In this document: positions 1-10,519 of the stretch, piece by piece | Numbering within the stretch: the stretch's first letter is position 1 | Layout of the letters: each line of letters opens with the position of its first letter | NCBI RefSeq assembly: GCF_905147365.1 | Contig: NC_056406.1 | Coordinates: 136,501-200,500, forward strand | Source of the DNA: Aricia agestis | Lineage: Eukaryota > Arthropoda > Insecta > Lepidoptera > Lycaenidae | Reading direction: 5' to 3' | Length of the DNA stretch: 64,000 nucleotides | Made by a program: the position numbers and the translations under genes | The notes under the pieces: generated by a model | Database searches by the model: none | Told to the model about the DNA's origin: nothing | Seen by the model: the letters and a program-made list of their open reading frames with translations, nothing else

Positions 1-275
1 AGGCTCGCCTCAGTCGGAAAAATGATAGAATTCGGATACAGAGAGAAAGAGAATCGTCTGTAGAGCGTGAGGCTCGCCTCAGCCAGAATAGTGATAGAAA
101 TCGAATACAGAGAGAAAGAGAATCGTCTGTTGAGCGTGAGGCTCGCCTCAGCCAGAATAGTGATAGAAATCGAATACAGAGAGAAAGAGAATCATCTGTA
201 GAGCATGAGGCTCGCCTCAGCCAGGATAGGGATAGGCATCGAATACAGAGAGCAAGAAAATCATCCGCACAGACA
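1..275 (+). repeat. 69-bp tandem repeat, about four units, cut by the window edge
   Basis: Units begin at about 0, 69, 138 and 207 with an exact 69-bp period, so each unit is 23 codons and keeps one reading frame open. Units differ by a few substitutions and the last one decays after about 45 bp. The array is entirely inside the partial open frame 3-401. Confidence 0.9.
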
Positions 276-401
276 CATAGCAACACCGAACAAAACGAAC
301 AACCAAACAGCCACAGACCCGAGAGAGTAACTAATTCATGGGTAAATAAAGAAAATTCTGCCAATTTTTGCGAAACTTTTATCGTTTACGCAGCACAATA
401 G
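3..401 (+). CDS. Partial Arg/Glu-rich repeat protein, C-terminal end only
   Basis: An open frame runs from the window edge to a TAG at 399-401 (132 codons), with no start inside the window. The first two thirds are 23-residue repeats rich in Arg, Glu, Ser and Gln, each containing EARLSQ and IQRERESS. The rest is a polar tail ending in FIVYAAQ. Similar Arg/Glu repeats are known at the N-terminus of Helitron-encoded and related transposon proteins of moths, and the neighbouring DNA is Helitron-rich, so a transposon-encoded origin is inferred. No catalytic motif is visible, and the tail after the repeats does not resemble the expected next domain. The true gene start, any splicing and the function cannot be judged from here. 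Confidence 0.45.
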   Translation, partial: ARLSRKNDRIRIQRERESSVEREARLSQNSDRNRIQRERESSVEREARLSQNSDRNRIQRERESSVEHEARLSQDRDRHRIQRARKSSAQTHSNTEQNEQPNSHRPERVTNSWVNKENSANFCETFIVYAAQ

Positions 402-483
402 GAAAAATCACCCGATTTTGAAACATTCTTCATTGGTGCTCCGCTTCTATTGGTCTTAGCGTGATAATATATTATAGGCTACA

Positions 484-997
484 TCCTACTAATATTATAA
501 AGGCGAAAGTTTGTTTGGATGTATGGATGTGTGGATGTATGGATGTTTGTTACTCTTTCACGCAAAAACTACTGAACGGATTTTAATGAAACTTTACAAT
601 AATATAGCTTATACTGATGTATGTATATTATTCTGATGAATAACACATAGGCTACAATTTTAACCGACTTTCAAAATGGGGGAGGTGTTATGTTCGTTTT
701 CTTATATTCAACGATTACTCAGCCGTATGTTACCCGATTTTTATATCCACAAAAGTGGTGATCTGATGAAGGATCGAGGGAACTCCTCAAAACTTATAGG
801 GAAACGAGTGGTGACTTCGGTTTCGTGAGAAGTATTCTAAGCATATGCTACCAACAAGTAAAAGTTTGCACCGAGATATACCTGGTATACCGTGGTTCGG
901 AAGGTGCTGAGAGAACTCCTGATTCTTTATAGATACAAGTTTGGGAGTTTCGGCGTTGTTTTAAGAACAGAAATCATATGCTACTATGCAAATTACA

Positions 998-1028
<31 letters not shown>

Positions 1029-1287
1029 CTACCATATTATACCATTTCATAGTCTTTTAGATCGAGACTCGAGTTTGTCAAGTGATAATTAAAAAAAATC
1101 TTTATTTTATTTCTAAAAATAGTTTGACTATAGGCTATATTATATAATATATTATCACGCTAAGACTAATACGACCAAAGAAACTCAGGAAAATGCGGGA
1201 AAAACGGGGAAAATATTTTTTATGGGAAAATGTACGGTTTCTGTAAAATTCCTAATTTACGCGGGCGAAGCCGCGCGGGACATCTAG
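484..1287 (+). mobile_element. Non-autonomous Helitron, copy A
   Basis: It starts with TC followed by CTACTAATATTATAAAGGCG and ends with a GC-rich hairpin (about 1261-1277) and CTAG at 1284-1287, with T after it. This is the layout of Helitrons: 5' TC, 3' hairpin plus CTRR, insertion between A and T, no target duplication. Inside are the conserved line about actions on ACCGACTTTC, a (CAT)n microsatellite at 1000-1030 and the segment shared with copies B (3877-5364) and C (28269-29075, opposite strand). It encodes no Rep/helicase. Confidence 0.75.
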
Positions 1288-3876
1288 TAAATAATAAATA
1301 AATAAAATATCTTTTTATTCAAAATGGGTATCATGATACACTTTTTGAAAGTCGAACGAAGAAACTACGTTGCCTACCACCGGTTCGGGAACTACCCCGC
1401 CGAGAAGAACCGGCGTAAGAAACTCGCACGGGGCCATCTTTTGCAAAAAAAAAATGGAAAATTACAATGTTATGGCTTACAGCTATGTAACAAAATTAAA
1501 AGAAAAGTAACCTGCATGGAGCCACCCTATTCCCAAGGTGTGCTGTCCTCGAAGAAATCATTGACTTTATAATACGCTTTAGCACACAAACGTTCTTTAA
1601 CTACTTTTTTAAATTTGTTTAAAGGTAGATTTTGAACATTTTCTGGGATTTTATTGTATAGGCGTATACATTGGCCTTTAAAGGATTTGCTTATTTTGGC
1701 TAGTCTGAACATTGGTATTGCTAACTTGTTCTTATTTCTAGTATTTACATTATGATTATCACTTTTCTTTTTGAAAATATTTATGTTCTTTCTAACATAT
1801 AAGAGATTTTCCAAAATGTATTGAGATGTGACGGTCAGAATTCTTATTTCTTTAAATTTTTCTCTTAGAGATTCCAAAGACGACATCTTATAAATAGAAC
1901 GAATAGCTCGCTTCTGCAGCACAAATATTGTATTAATGTCCGCCGCGTTTCCCCACAAGAGGATGCCGTAAGACATTATGCTATGAAAGTAGCTAAAGTA
2001 AACTAATCGCGCGGTCTCTACATCAGTGATTTCACGAATTTTTTTAACAGCATATGCTGCAGAACTAAGCTTATCTGCCAGTTTCGCAATATGTGGACCC
2101 CATTGTAACTTACAATCCAGCGTTATGCCTAGGAATACGGTGGTGTCTACTAAATTCATTTTCTCATCATTTAATAGTACATTGGTTTGTACTTGCCTAA
2201 CATTTGGCAAGATAAATTTTAAACATTTTGTTTTATTAGAGTTCAAAAGTAAATTATTAGCATTAAACCAATGTACTATTTTTGAGAGAGCACTATTTAC
2301 CTCGTCATAATTAAATTGTCGCCTCTTCACATTAAAAATTAGTGAAGTGTCATCAGCAAAAAGTACTATCTCATGCTTATCTTTAACAAGATAAGGTAAA
2401 TCATTTATATAGATGAGAAAAAGAAAAGGCCCTAAAATGGACCCTTGTGGCACACCTAGTTTTATTTTGGTTCCATTAGACCTTATGGAGTTAACTTCCA
2501 CCCTCTGCGTTCTATTTGTAAGGTAAGATTTAAGAAGTTTAAGTGCCGGGCCCCTTACACCATAATGGTGTAGTTTTCTTATTAGAGTATCATACTCCAC
2601 ACAGTCAAATGCTTTAGAGAGATCGCAGAAAATACCAAGTGCATCCTGCGACTCCTCCCAAGCTTCAAAAATACTACACAGAAGACTAATGCCTGCATCT
2701 GTTGTAGACCGACCTTTAGTAAAACCAAATTGATTATTATGTAATAAATTATTTGAGTTAAAATGAGCAAGTAATTGATTTAGAATTATTTTTTCAAAGA
2801 TTTTACTTAAAGTCGGCAATATGGATATTGGTCTATAGTTGGCTGGGTCTGATTTCTTCCCAGCTTTAAATAGAGGCATCACCTTGCTGTGCTTCATTAA
2901 GTCTGGGAACACACCACTTTCGATACAATTATTAAAAACTAAAGCTAGGTAAGGGGCAATGATGTCAATTACTGATTTTATAATTTTTGTGGACATACCC
3001 CAGAGATCAGTGGTACTTTTAATATTGATTGATTTGAAAGTCTTGATAATATCTCTGGAGTCAATATCTCTAAAAATAAAATTGACATCACATTCCTTGA
3101 CATGTTCTCTAAGTATTTTTTCTGCAACTGTAGGTGATGAATTTAAGTTCTTTGTAGTTGAGATTGGAATGTCTGCAAAAAACTTCTCAAAGACTGTCGC
3201 AACCTCAAGATCAGAATTGATTTTTTTATTATTAATTAAAAGTTCAAATTTAGAGTTACGACAGGCGACTTTTCCAGTCTCATCCGCAATTATTTTCCAG
3301 GTGGTTTTCACTTTATTTTTAGAGTCTCTAATTTTCTCTTTAATTTGAAGTGCCTTTGCTGCTTGACAGGCCTTTTTAAAAGTTTTTGAGTATTTCTTGA
3401 CGTACAATTTAAAAGCTTCACTCCGGTTTATAGTTTTCTCGTTATACAAATCATATAATTTTTGTCTACTTACAATAATACCTGCAGTTGCCCATTTTTT
3501 AAAATTATTTCTTTTATTATTCAAACTGACCGTTTTAGAAGTAAATACAGCGTTATATTGCTGATTTACTCTATTGAATAAATTGTTAAACGCTTTATCT
3601 GGATCATTTGATACATTCAACTTCTCAAAACTTGATGATAATTTACTTCTAAATTTCTCAATACGTTTTGTATTTATAGGTATATATTCAATTTTTTCTT
3701 TTAAATTAGTATCACAATTTATATTAAATGAAGCTAGCTGTCCACAGTGATCAGAGCTTAATACATTAATTATTTCCTTCCTATAGGGAGTTATGTTGGT
3801 GAAAATATTATCTATGCAAGTCGCAGTTGTATCACAAATTCTTGTCGGCTCGTTGAATAAATTAATAAGGTTATAA
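1288..3876 (-). mobile_element. 5'-truncated non-LTR retrotransposon (jockey/CR1-like LINE)
   Basis: Read on the - strand it begins in the middle of an endonuclease domain at about 3875, continues through a full reverse transcriptase, stops at 1527 and has a 3' tail of about 240 bp ending in A/T-rich TTTA repeats at 1288-1325. The 5' truncation is usual for LINE insertions. It sits exactly between the 3' end of Helitron copy A and the shortened start of copy B, so the LINE seems to have landed in, or replaced, the 5' end of copy B. No target duplication was found. Confidence 0.85.
1527..3875 (-). CDS. LINE ORF2 fragment: endonuclease C-terminus plus reverse transcriptase
   Basis: The frame is open for 782 codons from 3875 to the stop at 1527. 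The first ~45 residues are the end of an apurinic-type endonuclease, with CIDNIF and the SSDH motif that supplies the catalytic Asp-His. The RT core follows: ILPTLSKIFEKI, QFGFTKGRSTTDA, FCDLSKAFDCVEYD (first Asp), GVPQGSILGPFLF and FADDTSLIF (catalytic FADD). A thumb/C-terminal part with SIMSYGILLWG closes it. This enzyme nicks target DNA and reverse-transcribes its own RNA. The frame has no stop or shift, suggesting a fairly young insertion, but the missing 5' half makes it non-autonomous. An internal TTG near 3620 is not the real start because the frame continues upstream. Jockey-like is the best clade call; CR1 cannot be excluded by eye. Confidence 0.9.
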   Translation of the reverse strand, partial: YNLINLFNEPTRICDTTATCIDNIFTNITPYRKEIINVLSSDHCGQLASFNINCDTNLKEKIEYIPINTKRIEKFRSKLSSSFEKLNVSNDPDKAFNNLFNRVNQQYNAVFTSKTVSLNNKRNNFKKWATAGIIVSRQKLYDLYNEKTINRSEAFKLYVKKYSKTFKKACQAAKALQIKEKIRDSKNKVKTTWKIIADETGKVACRNSKFELLINNKKINSDLEVATVFEKFFADIPISTTKNLNSSPTVAEKILREHVKECDVNFIFRDIDSRDIIKTFKSINIKSTTDLWGMSTKIIKSVIDIIAPYLALVFNNCIESGVFPDLMKHSKVMPLFKAGKKSDPANYRPISILPTLSKIFEKIILNQLLAHFNSNNLLHNNQFGFTKGRSTTDAGISLLCSIFEAWEESQDALGIFCDLSKAFDCVEYDTLIRKLHHYGVRGPALKLLKSYLTNRTQRVEVNSIRSNGTKIKLGVPQGSILGPFLFLIYINDLPYLVKDKHEIVLFADDTSLIFNVKRRQFNYDEVNSALSKIVHWFNANNLLLNSNKTKCLKFILPNVRQVQTNVLLNDEKMNLVDTTVFLGITLDCKLQWGPHIAKLADKLSSAAYAVKKIREITDVETARLVYFSYFHSIMSYGILLWGNAADINTIFVLQKRAIRSIYKMSSLESLREKFKEIRILTVTSQYILENLLYVRKNINIFKKKSDNHNVNTRNKNKLAIPMFRLAKISKSFKGQCIRLYNKIPENVQNLPLNKFKKVVKERLCAKAYYKVNDFFEDSTPWE

Positions 3877-5364
3877 AATAATATAGCTTATACATCAGAA
3901 TAACACATAGGCTACAATTTTAACCGACTTTCAAAATGGGGGAGGTGTTATGTTCGTTTTCCTATGTTCAACGATTACTCCGCCGTTTGTTAACCGATTT
4001 TCAAAACTTTTCTTTTGGTATATAGGGTATCATTCCAATTTGGTATTGTTACGTGCTAGGGTTCGAGGATTTGGAGAGAAAGACCTGGTGACTCTCTTGA
4101 AGACTTTATTAACACTGCACAAAAACACTAGGTCACAACACTTAGCACTAAGTCCAAACACAAACCACTAGGTCCAATCACTAAGCACTATCACTGTCCT
4201 AGGTCGTAGCCAAGTCGCAGGTTTCACTGGTTCACTCACTATTGATCACTTGTTGTCGCTCCGAAATCGCCTTGATGAAAGCTCAAAACGAACTGACTTG
4301 CCGGGCCTGCCTGCGGCTCTTTTTATATGGCGAGACGAATTCCAGAAATTTCCCGATTCACGTAAACAAGTAAACAACCGTGGGAAATTTCTAGGAGGCT
4401 CGGGCATGTACCACAATAAAACTGCCGTCCTTGCGATAAGTGCAGTAAGTTGAATTTAATTTAGATCTTATGGACTCAGTCATAAGGTCTAAATTCAAAC
4501 ACGCTAACAAATAAAGGGTAAACACGTAAACAAACATTAGACCTTTCTAGAAGGTTCGAGTATGTACTTGCGCACCACGTGTCCGTATACCATGTACCGT
4601 AACAGTATTATATGCACAAAAGTAGTGATCTGATGAAGGATCCATAAGTAATCGAGGGAACTCCTCAAAATTTATAGAGAAACATGTGGTGACTTCGGTT
4701 TCGTGAGAAGTATTCTAAACATATTATGCTACCAACAAATAAGATTTTGCACCGAGGTAAACCTGGTATACCGTGGTTCGGGAGGTGCTGAGAGAACTCC
4801 TGATTCTTTATAGATACAAGTTTGGGAGTTTCGGCGTTGTTTTAAGAACGGAAAACATATGTTACTATTCAAATTACATTCATCATCATCATTACCACAT
4901 TATACCATTCATCGTCCCATGGTTATGACTTATGAGCCTATAATGACCCTGTTATTGGTACTTTTCATAGTCTTTTAGATCGAGACTCGAGTTTGTCAAG
5001 CGATATAATTTTAAAAAATCTATACCTACCTAATAATGAAGAGTATGTTTGCATGAACGCAACGCGTTAATCTCAGGAACTACTGGTCCGATTTTAAAAC
5101 TTATTTCAGTGTTAGATAGCTCATTTATCGTGTAAGACTATAGGCTAAGACTAATACGACCGAAGAAATTCAGGAAAATGTGGGAAAAACGGGGGCAATA
5201 TTAGAAATTACGACTACTAGAGCAATTTTTATGGCAACATTTGGCACAGATATAGAGTAGACCAAGTGAAGGGACTAGGCACATAAAAGCTATTTTTTAT
5301 GGGAAAATGTACGGTTTCCATAAAATTCCTAATTTACGCGGGCGAAGCCGCGTGGGACATCTAG
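3877..5364 (+). mobile_element. Non-autonomous Helitron, copy B, 5' truncated, with nested solo LTR
   Basis: From AATAATATAGCTTATAC at 3877 the sequence matches copy A from about 599. It lacks the first ~115 bp. It is interrupted by a solo LTR at 4047-4604 and ends with a hairpin and CTAG at 5361-5364. Copy B keeps an internal stretch (about 5030-5130, ending in a second Helitron-like arrangement) that copy A lacks and copy C has, so copy A carries an internal deletion. Confidence 0.75.
4047..4604 (-). mobile_element. Solo LTR, Ty3/gypsy-type, copy 1 (558 bp)
   Basis: It starts TGTTACG and ends CGTAACA and is flanked by the 4-bp duplication GTAT (4043-4046 and 4605-4608). Helitron copy C holds the uninterrupted sequence at the matching point. 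On the - strand it carries a TATA-like box (ATATAAAA, near 4320) and a polyadenylation-type AATAAA region as in the plus-oriented copy at 36307. There is no internal region or partner LTR, so it is the scar of LTR-LTR recombination. It lacks about 85 bp present in copies 2 and 3. Confidence 0.88.
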
Positions 5365-6660
5365 TTTTTATATATATTGATAATAACATCTCAAATATTT
5401 AAATAACTGCTCAAAATATTAGTTCCCGTATTATTAGTTACTTATTTATCTTTACACAACTTTAGCTTTACCCATAAACTTTTTAGTATTTATTACTTAA
5501 AGTTAATATACCTGTATGTATTAACTTTATGATTTATTATTGGTAGGCTGTTGTTTCTGATATATCTATGTTGGTAGGTGAGTTATTTAATAACGTGTAG
5601 GTATAGCAATTGAAAGAATCGAAAATTTACCTACTTTCGCTCTATAACAGTACGGAACCCTTCGTGCGCGAGTCCGACTCGCATTTGGCCATTTTTTATT
5701 TTTATTTTTTTTGGGTGTATTTCGTTTAGGTTTCCGTACCCAGAGGGTAAATACGGAACCCTATTACTAGACTTCATTGTCTTTCCGCTATCCGTCTGTC
5801 TGTCTATCTTGGATGTATCTCATGCCACAGCGACGGCCGTCGTGACTTACCGACTATCATAATATAAATTATAAACTTTCACCTTATTTTTAAGTTTCCG
5901 TACCCAAGGGGTAAAAACGGGACCCTATTACTGAGACTTCGATGTATGTCCGCTGTCCGTCTGTCCGTCTATCTGTCTCTAGGATGTATCTCAAGAACAG
6001 TAGAAGCTAAAGAGTTGAAATTTTCATCGATTATGTATTTATGTTGCCGCTATAGCAATAAATACTAAAAACAAAATAAATTTGATATTTCGTTCTATTA
6101 GGCTCTCATACAATAAACGTGATTTTTTGCTATTTTTTCCTTTTGATAATAATAGATGTCGCTGCTGGTCGTCTAGATCGCGATATAGCTAGCACGATCA
6201 GTTTCATATACTTGTTAATGCACTCTAATCGACAAGATATGTCACTGTTGGGCACCTGCATCGCGCTATCGATGACGCGAAGATGTTTGGTATAGCCGTT
6301 TAACTTTCGCAGTAATGTTTTTTTTTGTCTTTAACTAACCGTAATCGTAAACTGAAGTTGTTTGCATAAAAAATATATTTTAAGACCTATTATAATACTA
6401 ATTATCCTAAAATTCCTAATCAATCTGTTTTAAGTGTGTAAACTTGAAAAACCTTTATTCCTCTTTGGTCCAACGATTGTATGCCTCGAGACTGTTTTCC
6501 CTGCCTTTGAACCCGCCGGAACTCACTTCGGAACGGAACTTGGCAAAGACCTTCGCAACCAGTTGCCACGACGGATCCCCCGCTAGGCTAGCCAATTTCT
6601 TAATTTAATTTTATTTCATAATTTTTAAACTTGTGTTGGTTATAGTGCAGAATAATCATA
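5365..6660. other. Gene-free stretch with fragments of a TCTG-bearing dispersed repeat
   Basis: No coding exon was recognised. At about 5640-5780 and 5885-6130 there are pieces of a common repeat whose ends read GGTTTCCGTACCC and CGAGTCCGACTCGCA, with TCCGTCTGTC microsatellite. Further copies are at 9100, 33110, 38268, 40165, 54174 and 56984. The rest is AT-rich unique-looking sequence, probably intronic or intergenic relative to the G-protein gene. Confidence 0.6.
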
Positions 6661-6689
6661 TTCTCATGATTACCATCTATCAATGTTCG

Positions 6690-7265
6690 TTTCAATGAGG
6701 CCGTTAAAATGAGCCCAAACATGAAACCTCCACTTAGAGTTCATACGAAGCTCGGTTCCTAGGTATAGAATCCAGGTGATGCTGCAGCAGCAGCATGTAA
6801 ATATTTACTGTCTATCTACATCTTACTGGTTGTCGCAATTAAAATAAGCCCAAACACGAAACCTCTGCTCTAAGTTGACGAGGAGTTGGATATCCTATTG
6901 ATTACCAGGTGATGCTGCAGCATCAGGTCAACTTTCCAGTAATATGTGTATATGTATATTGTATACTCACAAATGTCACGAACTAAAATGAAATATAAGA
7001 CCTATCAAACGACAACAAGTTGCTAACGGCCTTTCATGAACCAGATAAACCCTGATTGTCCAGCACTGAGCAGGCTGATGATGATGAATTATAGCTAAGA
7101 ACACTCTCGATCATGTCAGCTTTTAAACAAAAAAAAACTAGATCAAAATCGGTCCACCCGTTTGGATGCTACGATGCCACGGACAGATACACACACAGAC
7201 AAACAGACAGACAGACAGACACGTCAAACTTATAACACCCCTCTTTTTTGTCGGGGGTTAAAAAA
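6690..7265 (+). repeat. Dispersed repeat R1 (second copy at 43099-43575)
   Basis: About 550 bp are shared with 43099-43575, including GTGATGCTGCAGCAGCAGCA, a repeated CCCAAACACGAAACCTCTG line, CACTCTCGATCA and the end ACACCCCTCTTTTT. No open frame is shared. The end of the copy holds a (CAGA)n run at 7195-7220. The class of the repeat is not known to me. Confidence 0.75.
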
Positions 7266-7539
7266 CGTCTTATTTGAAGCGCCGACTGACACGGACGGAG
7301 TTGCGATCACGGAGTCAAAACAAAGAGGAGCTGGCCTAAGCAACTGTGCACTGATTCTCAACTAGGTCCTTTAAGGACTTCAAAGTAATATGTGCAGAAA
7401 TAGTTGGGATTTTGACGAATTCTGGAAAAGGCACTATTAAAGAGAAAGAATTATTTAATACTTTTTAGTTATTAATACGAGGGCTGCTTTTTAAGTTTTG
7501 TCGTTTGGAATAAATACTTACACCTAATCTAATAGATTA

Positions 7540-8830
7540 TCACTATTTATTGTTTTTTGAGAATTCTTCGCGATATTTAAAATGCTTTTGCATGCGTTCA
7601 AACCAGTTTTTAAACCATTTATTGCAGTCCGAAGTTGGGTAGTCAAAATGGCCGATTTTACGCGTAAACCGCTTCTTCAGGCGAGCTTAAACGTTGGCCA
7701 CAAAGACTTTGCTTAATTTTGTGGAACTTATTAAAATCCTTAGGGCTCAAGCCAGGGCTGTAAGGCGGATGATCTAAAATTTCAACGTTTTGGGTTCACA
7801 AAAACATCTTTGTTTTACCGGCGATGTGCGAACATGCGTTGTCATGGCCAGGAACATACGACGTCTTGAATCGTTTTTTTCGAAATTCGGTGATGACTTG
7901 TGGCAAACAAACTTTGGTATACTAGTCAGCGGTAACCGTTTTACAATCTTCGGGTACAATAGTGGCGATGTGACCACCCTTTGTCATAGTAAAAGGAGGG
8001 GAAGTAAGTTATCTTCATACAAAGGAACCGCGCGCATCTTGTATGTGTGCGCCATAGTACTCGTATCAATGCGTCGCCACGTAAGGCACACAACAAAATC
8101 TTGGCGGTACCAGCCTCTAAAACTCGCCGAGATTTTGTTGTATGCCGTACGTGGCGACGCACACATACAAGCCGCGCGCGGTGCCTTTGTATGAAGATAA
8201 CTTACTTCCCCTCCTTTTACTATGCCTTTATCACAATGGAGGCAAAAATTTTTTAAGTGCTCTGTGAGTCCATGACTTTGGTCGATTTTAGCTCATTCTA
8301 GAAGACCCAGACAGTAGACTGCTGCTTAGAATTTGGATCATAAGCATATATCCAAAACTCGTCACCATTGAGCAAATTATAAACGTGCTTTGACTCTCCT
8401 CGGTTGAATCGCTGCAAAGTTTTGCGACAAAAACTAACACAGGCTGTTTTTGGTCGACGCTAAGCAAACAAGGTATCTAACGAGAAATCACCATTATTAC
8501 TCCGAGATTTTCGTGCAAGATTTTTTAGACAGTGGTCCCTGAAGTGCTCATGGATGTGCCTCTATTTCGCGATATATCACATGACGGTCTTTGAGGATTA
8601 GCTACTGCACCGCTTCAATATTCTCTTGCGTTACGACGGTTTTTGGACGACCATCACGTTCACGTGACTGGTCACTGAGGCAAGGGTGTCCACTTTAAAC
8701 TTCTAAATACCATATTTAGTTCTATAATCCTAAGACATAGTCCTGCATCACTAAGTACACAAGTGATCTCCTCAAAACGCCGAAGTCGCGATATACCCTA
8801 GTAAACGAATGATTCTGCTTGGAAAAGTCG
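7540..8830 (-). pseudogene. Decayed mariner-family transposase
   Basis: Read on the - strand, broken frames give recognisable mariner transposase blocks in order: an N-terminal helix-turn-helix region, NGDEFWIYAYDPNS (first catalytic Asp), a WVF segment, GHIATIVPEDCKTVTAD, PGHDNACSHIA (second catalytic Asp) and LDHPPYSPGLSPKDF (third catalytic Asp region). The enzyme would cut and paste its own element at TA sites. Several in-frame stops and at least one frameshift separate the blocks, and a 240-bp foldback element is inserted at 7985-8224 between the WVF and GHIATI blocks. The gene is dead. The element ends were not located with certainty; TACGAGGGCTGCTTTTTAAG near 7480 may be one terminal repeat. 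Confidence 0.8.
7985..8224. mobile_element. 240-bp foldback MITE nested in the mariner relic
   Basis: The two halves are inverted copies: CATAGTAAAAGGAGGGGAAG at the left equals the reverse complement of the right end, and pairing continues for about 50 bp through CTTCATACAAAGG and beyond to the central loop near 8110. It interrupts the mariner coding blocks. No clear target duplication was identified because the palindrome reaches the junctions. Confidence 0.8.
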
Positions 8831-9099
8831 AAAGCAGAAATTTTGACTTTGGTACCTTGTTTAGACTAGTTAGGAGATAAACATACAAAAAGTCCTGACC
8901 CCTCCGAGGTGAGCCCGATGGAGGGGGGGGCAAAGAAGGTCCCGTTTTTTGGTTTTTTGCTTACTCATCATAACCGGTGCTTCGTACGAAATTCTCTTGC
9001 ACTACATAAAAAAAGGTAATTAAATTCTCTACAACTTTGTCCTTTACACTTTGTATCTCTCCAATCATTGCCTCGCTATGATCTTCTAAAATTGGCCGA

Positions 9100-9370
9100 G
9101 TGTGTTTTTTAGGGTTTCGTACCCAAAGAGTAAAAACGGGACCCTATACTAAGACTTTAATGTCTGTCCGTCTTCCTGACCGTCTGTCTGTCCATCTGTC
9201 TGTCCGTCTGTTTGTCCGTCTGTCTGTCCGTCTGTCTGTCCTTCTGTCTGTCCTTCTGTCTGTCCGTCTGTCTGTCTCCGGCTATAACTCAAGAACGATA
9301 ATGGCTCGAGAGTTGAAATTTTCAGAGATTATGTATTTCAGGAATCTACAATAGCCGCTGCTATATTTCC
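9100..9370 (+). repeat. TCTG-bearing dispersed repeat with (TCTGTCCG)n microsatellite
   Basis: GGTTTCGTACCCAAAGAG followed by AACGGGACCCTA and a TCTGTCCG array (9160-9275) then AACTCAAGAACG matches the repeat family at 5640, 38268 (reverse) and 54174 (reverse). The open frame read through the array is a product of the microsatellite. Confidence 0.75.
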
Positions 9371-9639
9371 TGGTGCAGTGACAAAATATATTGTTCTGGG
9401 CGTCAAGACATTACCTGCATTGTTCCACCCCACTCTTGAGGGGTCAGCTCATTACCGATGATTCATAATGATTTTACACATTTAACGAAGCAGGCAATCA
9501 AGTGTATGGTCCACCTGATGGAAACTGGTTACTATAATGCCTTGCGTCGTCTGCAACACCAGGGGTGCTATAACTGATGCGTTGTCGCGTCAAGGGGTGT
9601 AACGAGGGGATGTGCTTCCAGCCCTCTCACTTACTGAAC

Positions 9640-9960
9640 GAAACATAGAAGCGGTAAAGCTACTATTCAATCAGAATAGAGATGACGACAAGGTCAAAGT
9701 TTAGCAGATTATTTAAATAAAATAAAGACAGCGATAAAAAACAAGTATTTCCAAAATTTCAGCTTTATTACTTATGTATTTTTTTTTGATAACGGCCTTC
9801 AAAGTTGGATATTCAAGTCGATTTTTGTTTAAATAATAAATCGATTTCTTAATTATTGTATACCATTCGGTTAGTTATGCAATTATTTATAACAATGTAT
9901 CTTATGAAACCACTTTCATAAACGCAATATTTAACATAGCTATTGATCAAACTAGCTAGG
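9640..9960 (+). repeat. Dispersed repeat R2, short form (long form at 16650-17800)
   Basis: GATGACGACAAGGTCAAAG, CCAAAATTTCAGCTTTAT and CTTCAAAGTTGGATATTCAA, then TTATGCAATTA and CCACTTTCATAAACGC, occur in this order here. At 16740-16900 and 17715-17775 they occur again but separated by about 770 bp of extra sequence. The remaining sequence from 9960 to 10520 shows no gene. Confidence 0.7.
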
Positions 9961-10519
9961 CGTAACGTCACAGTTAGGTTAGATCGGTACCAGATATAGC
10001 TGAATCTTCATTTCTCTGACAGAAAATTTGAAACTTTTGAAACTGGCACCGACTTCAAAATTATGAAGATTGTGTACAGAAATAGTTGAAGTTTAGCCGA
10101 ATTGGAAAAAGGAACTATTAGATAGGAAAAATTATTTAATGCTTTTTAGTTCATATTATAAGGATGCTATTATTGTTTTTGCCTTGGAAGTCGGTTTTAA
10201 TTTTTTGCTAAAAATAATATTTTCACTCTTTTTAGTTACCTAGTAAACTATCGCTATATAGAATATACTTCTACGTATCTTATTAGTTATTACAATTAGT
10301 TAAGATAGTGAAGGCAGTGAAGGTTTTCACCTCCGATTTCGTTGAACCTCCATCAATTTTTAATGAAAATTGGCAAGTAGGTGGGTGGGTAATTTTCGTG
10401 ACCATGACCCTAAGAAACAAAAGTGTCAACTTGCGTTTTTGCCCTGGGGGTGCCAACCCTTCTCGGGGCGTGAATTTTTGAAATAAAAATAACCCCAGGA
10501 ATTAAATTAGTGATAAGTA

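Noticed and set aside
892..1092. 66-codon open frame with a poly-His run, found in Helitron copies A and C
   Set aside because: The His run is a (CAT)n microsatellite and the frame begins at a GTG. Copy B, of the same family, loses the frame soon after the repeat. The two intact copies are simply recent relatives.
9160..9280. CRISPR-like array
   Set aside because: Regular spacing comes from the TCTGTCCG microsatellite; there are no unique spacers and the genome is eukaryotic.
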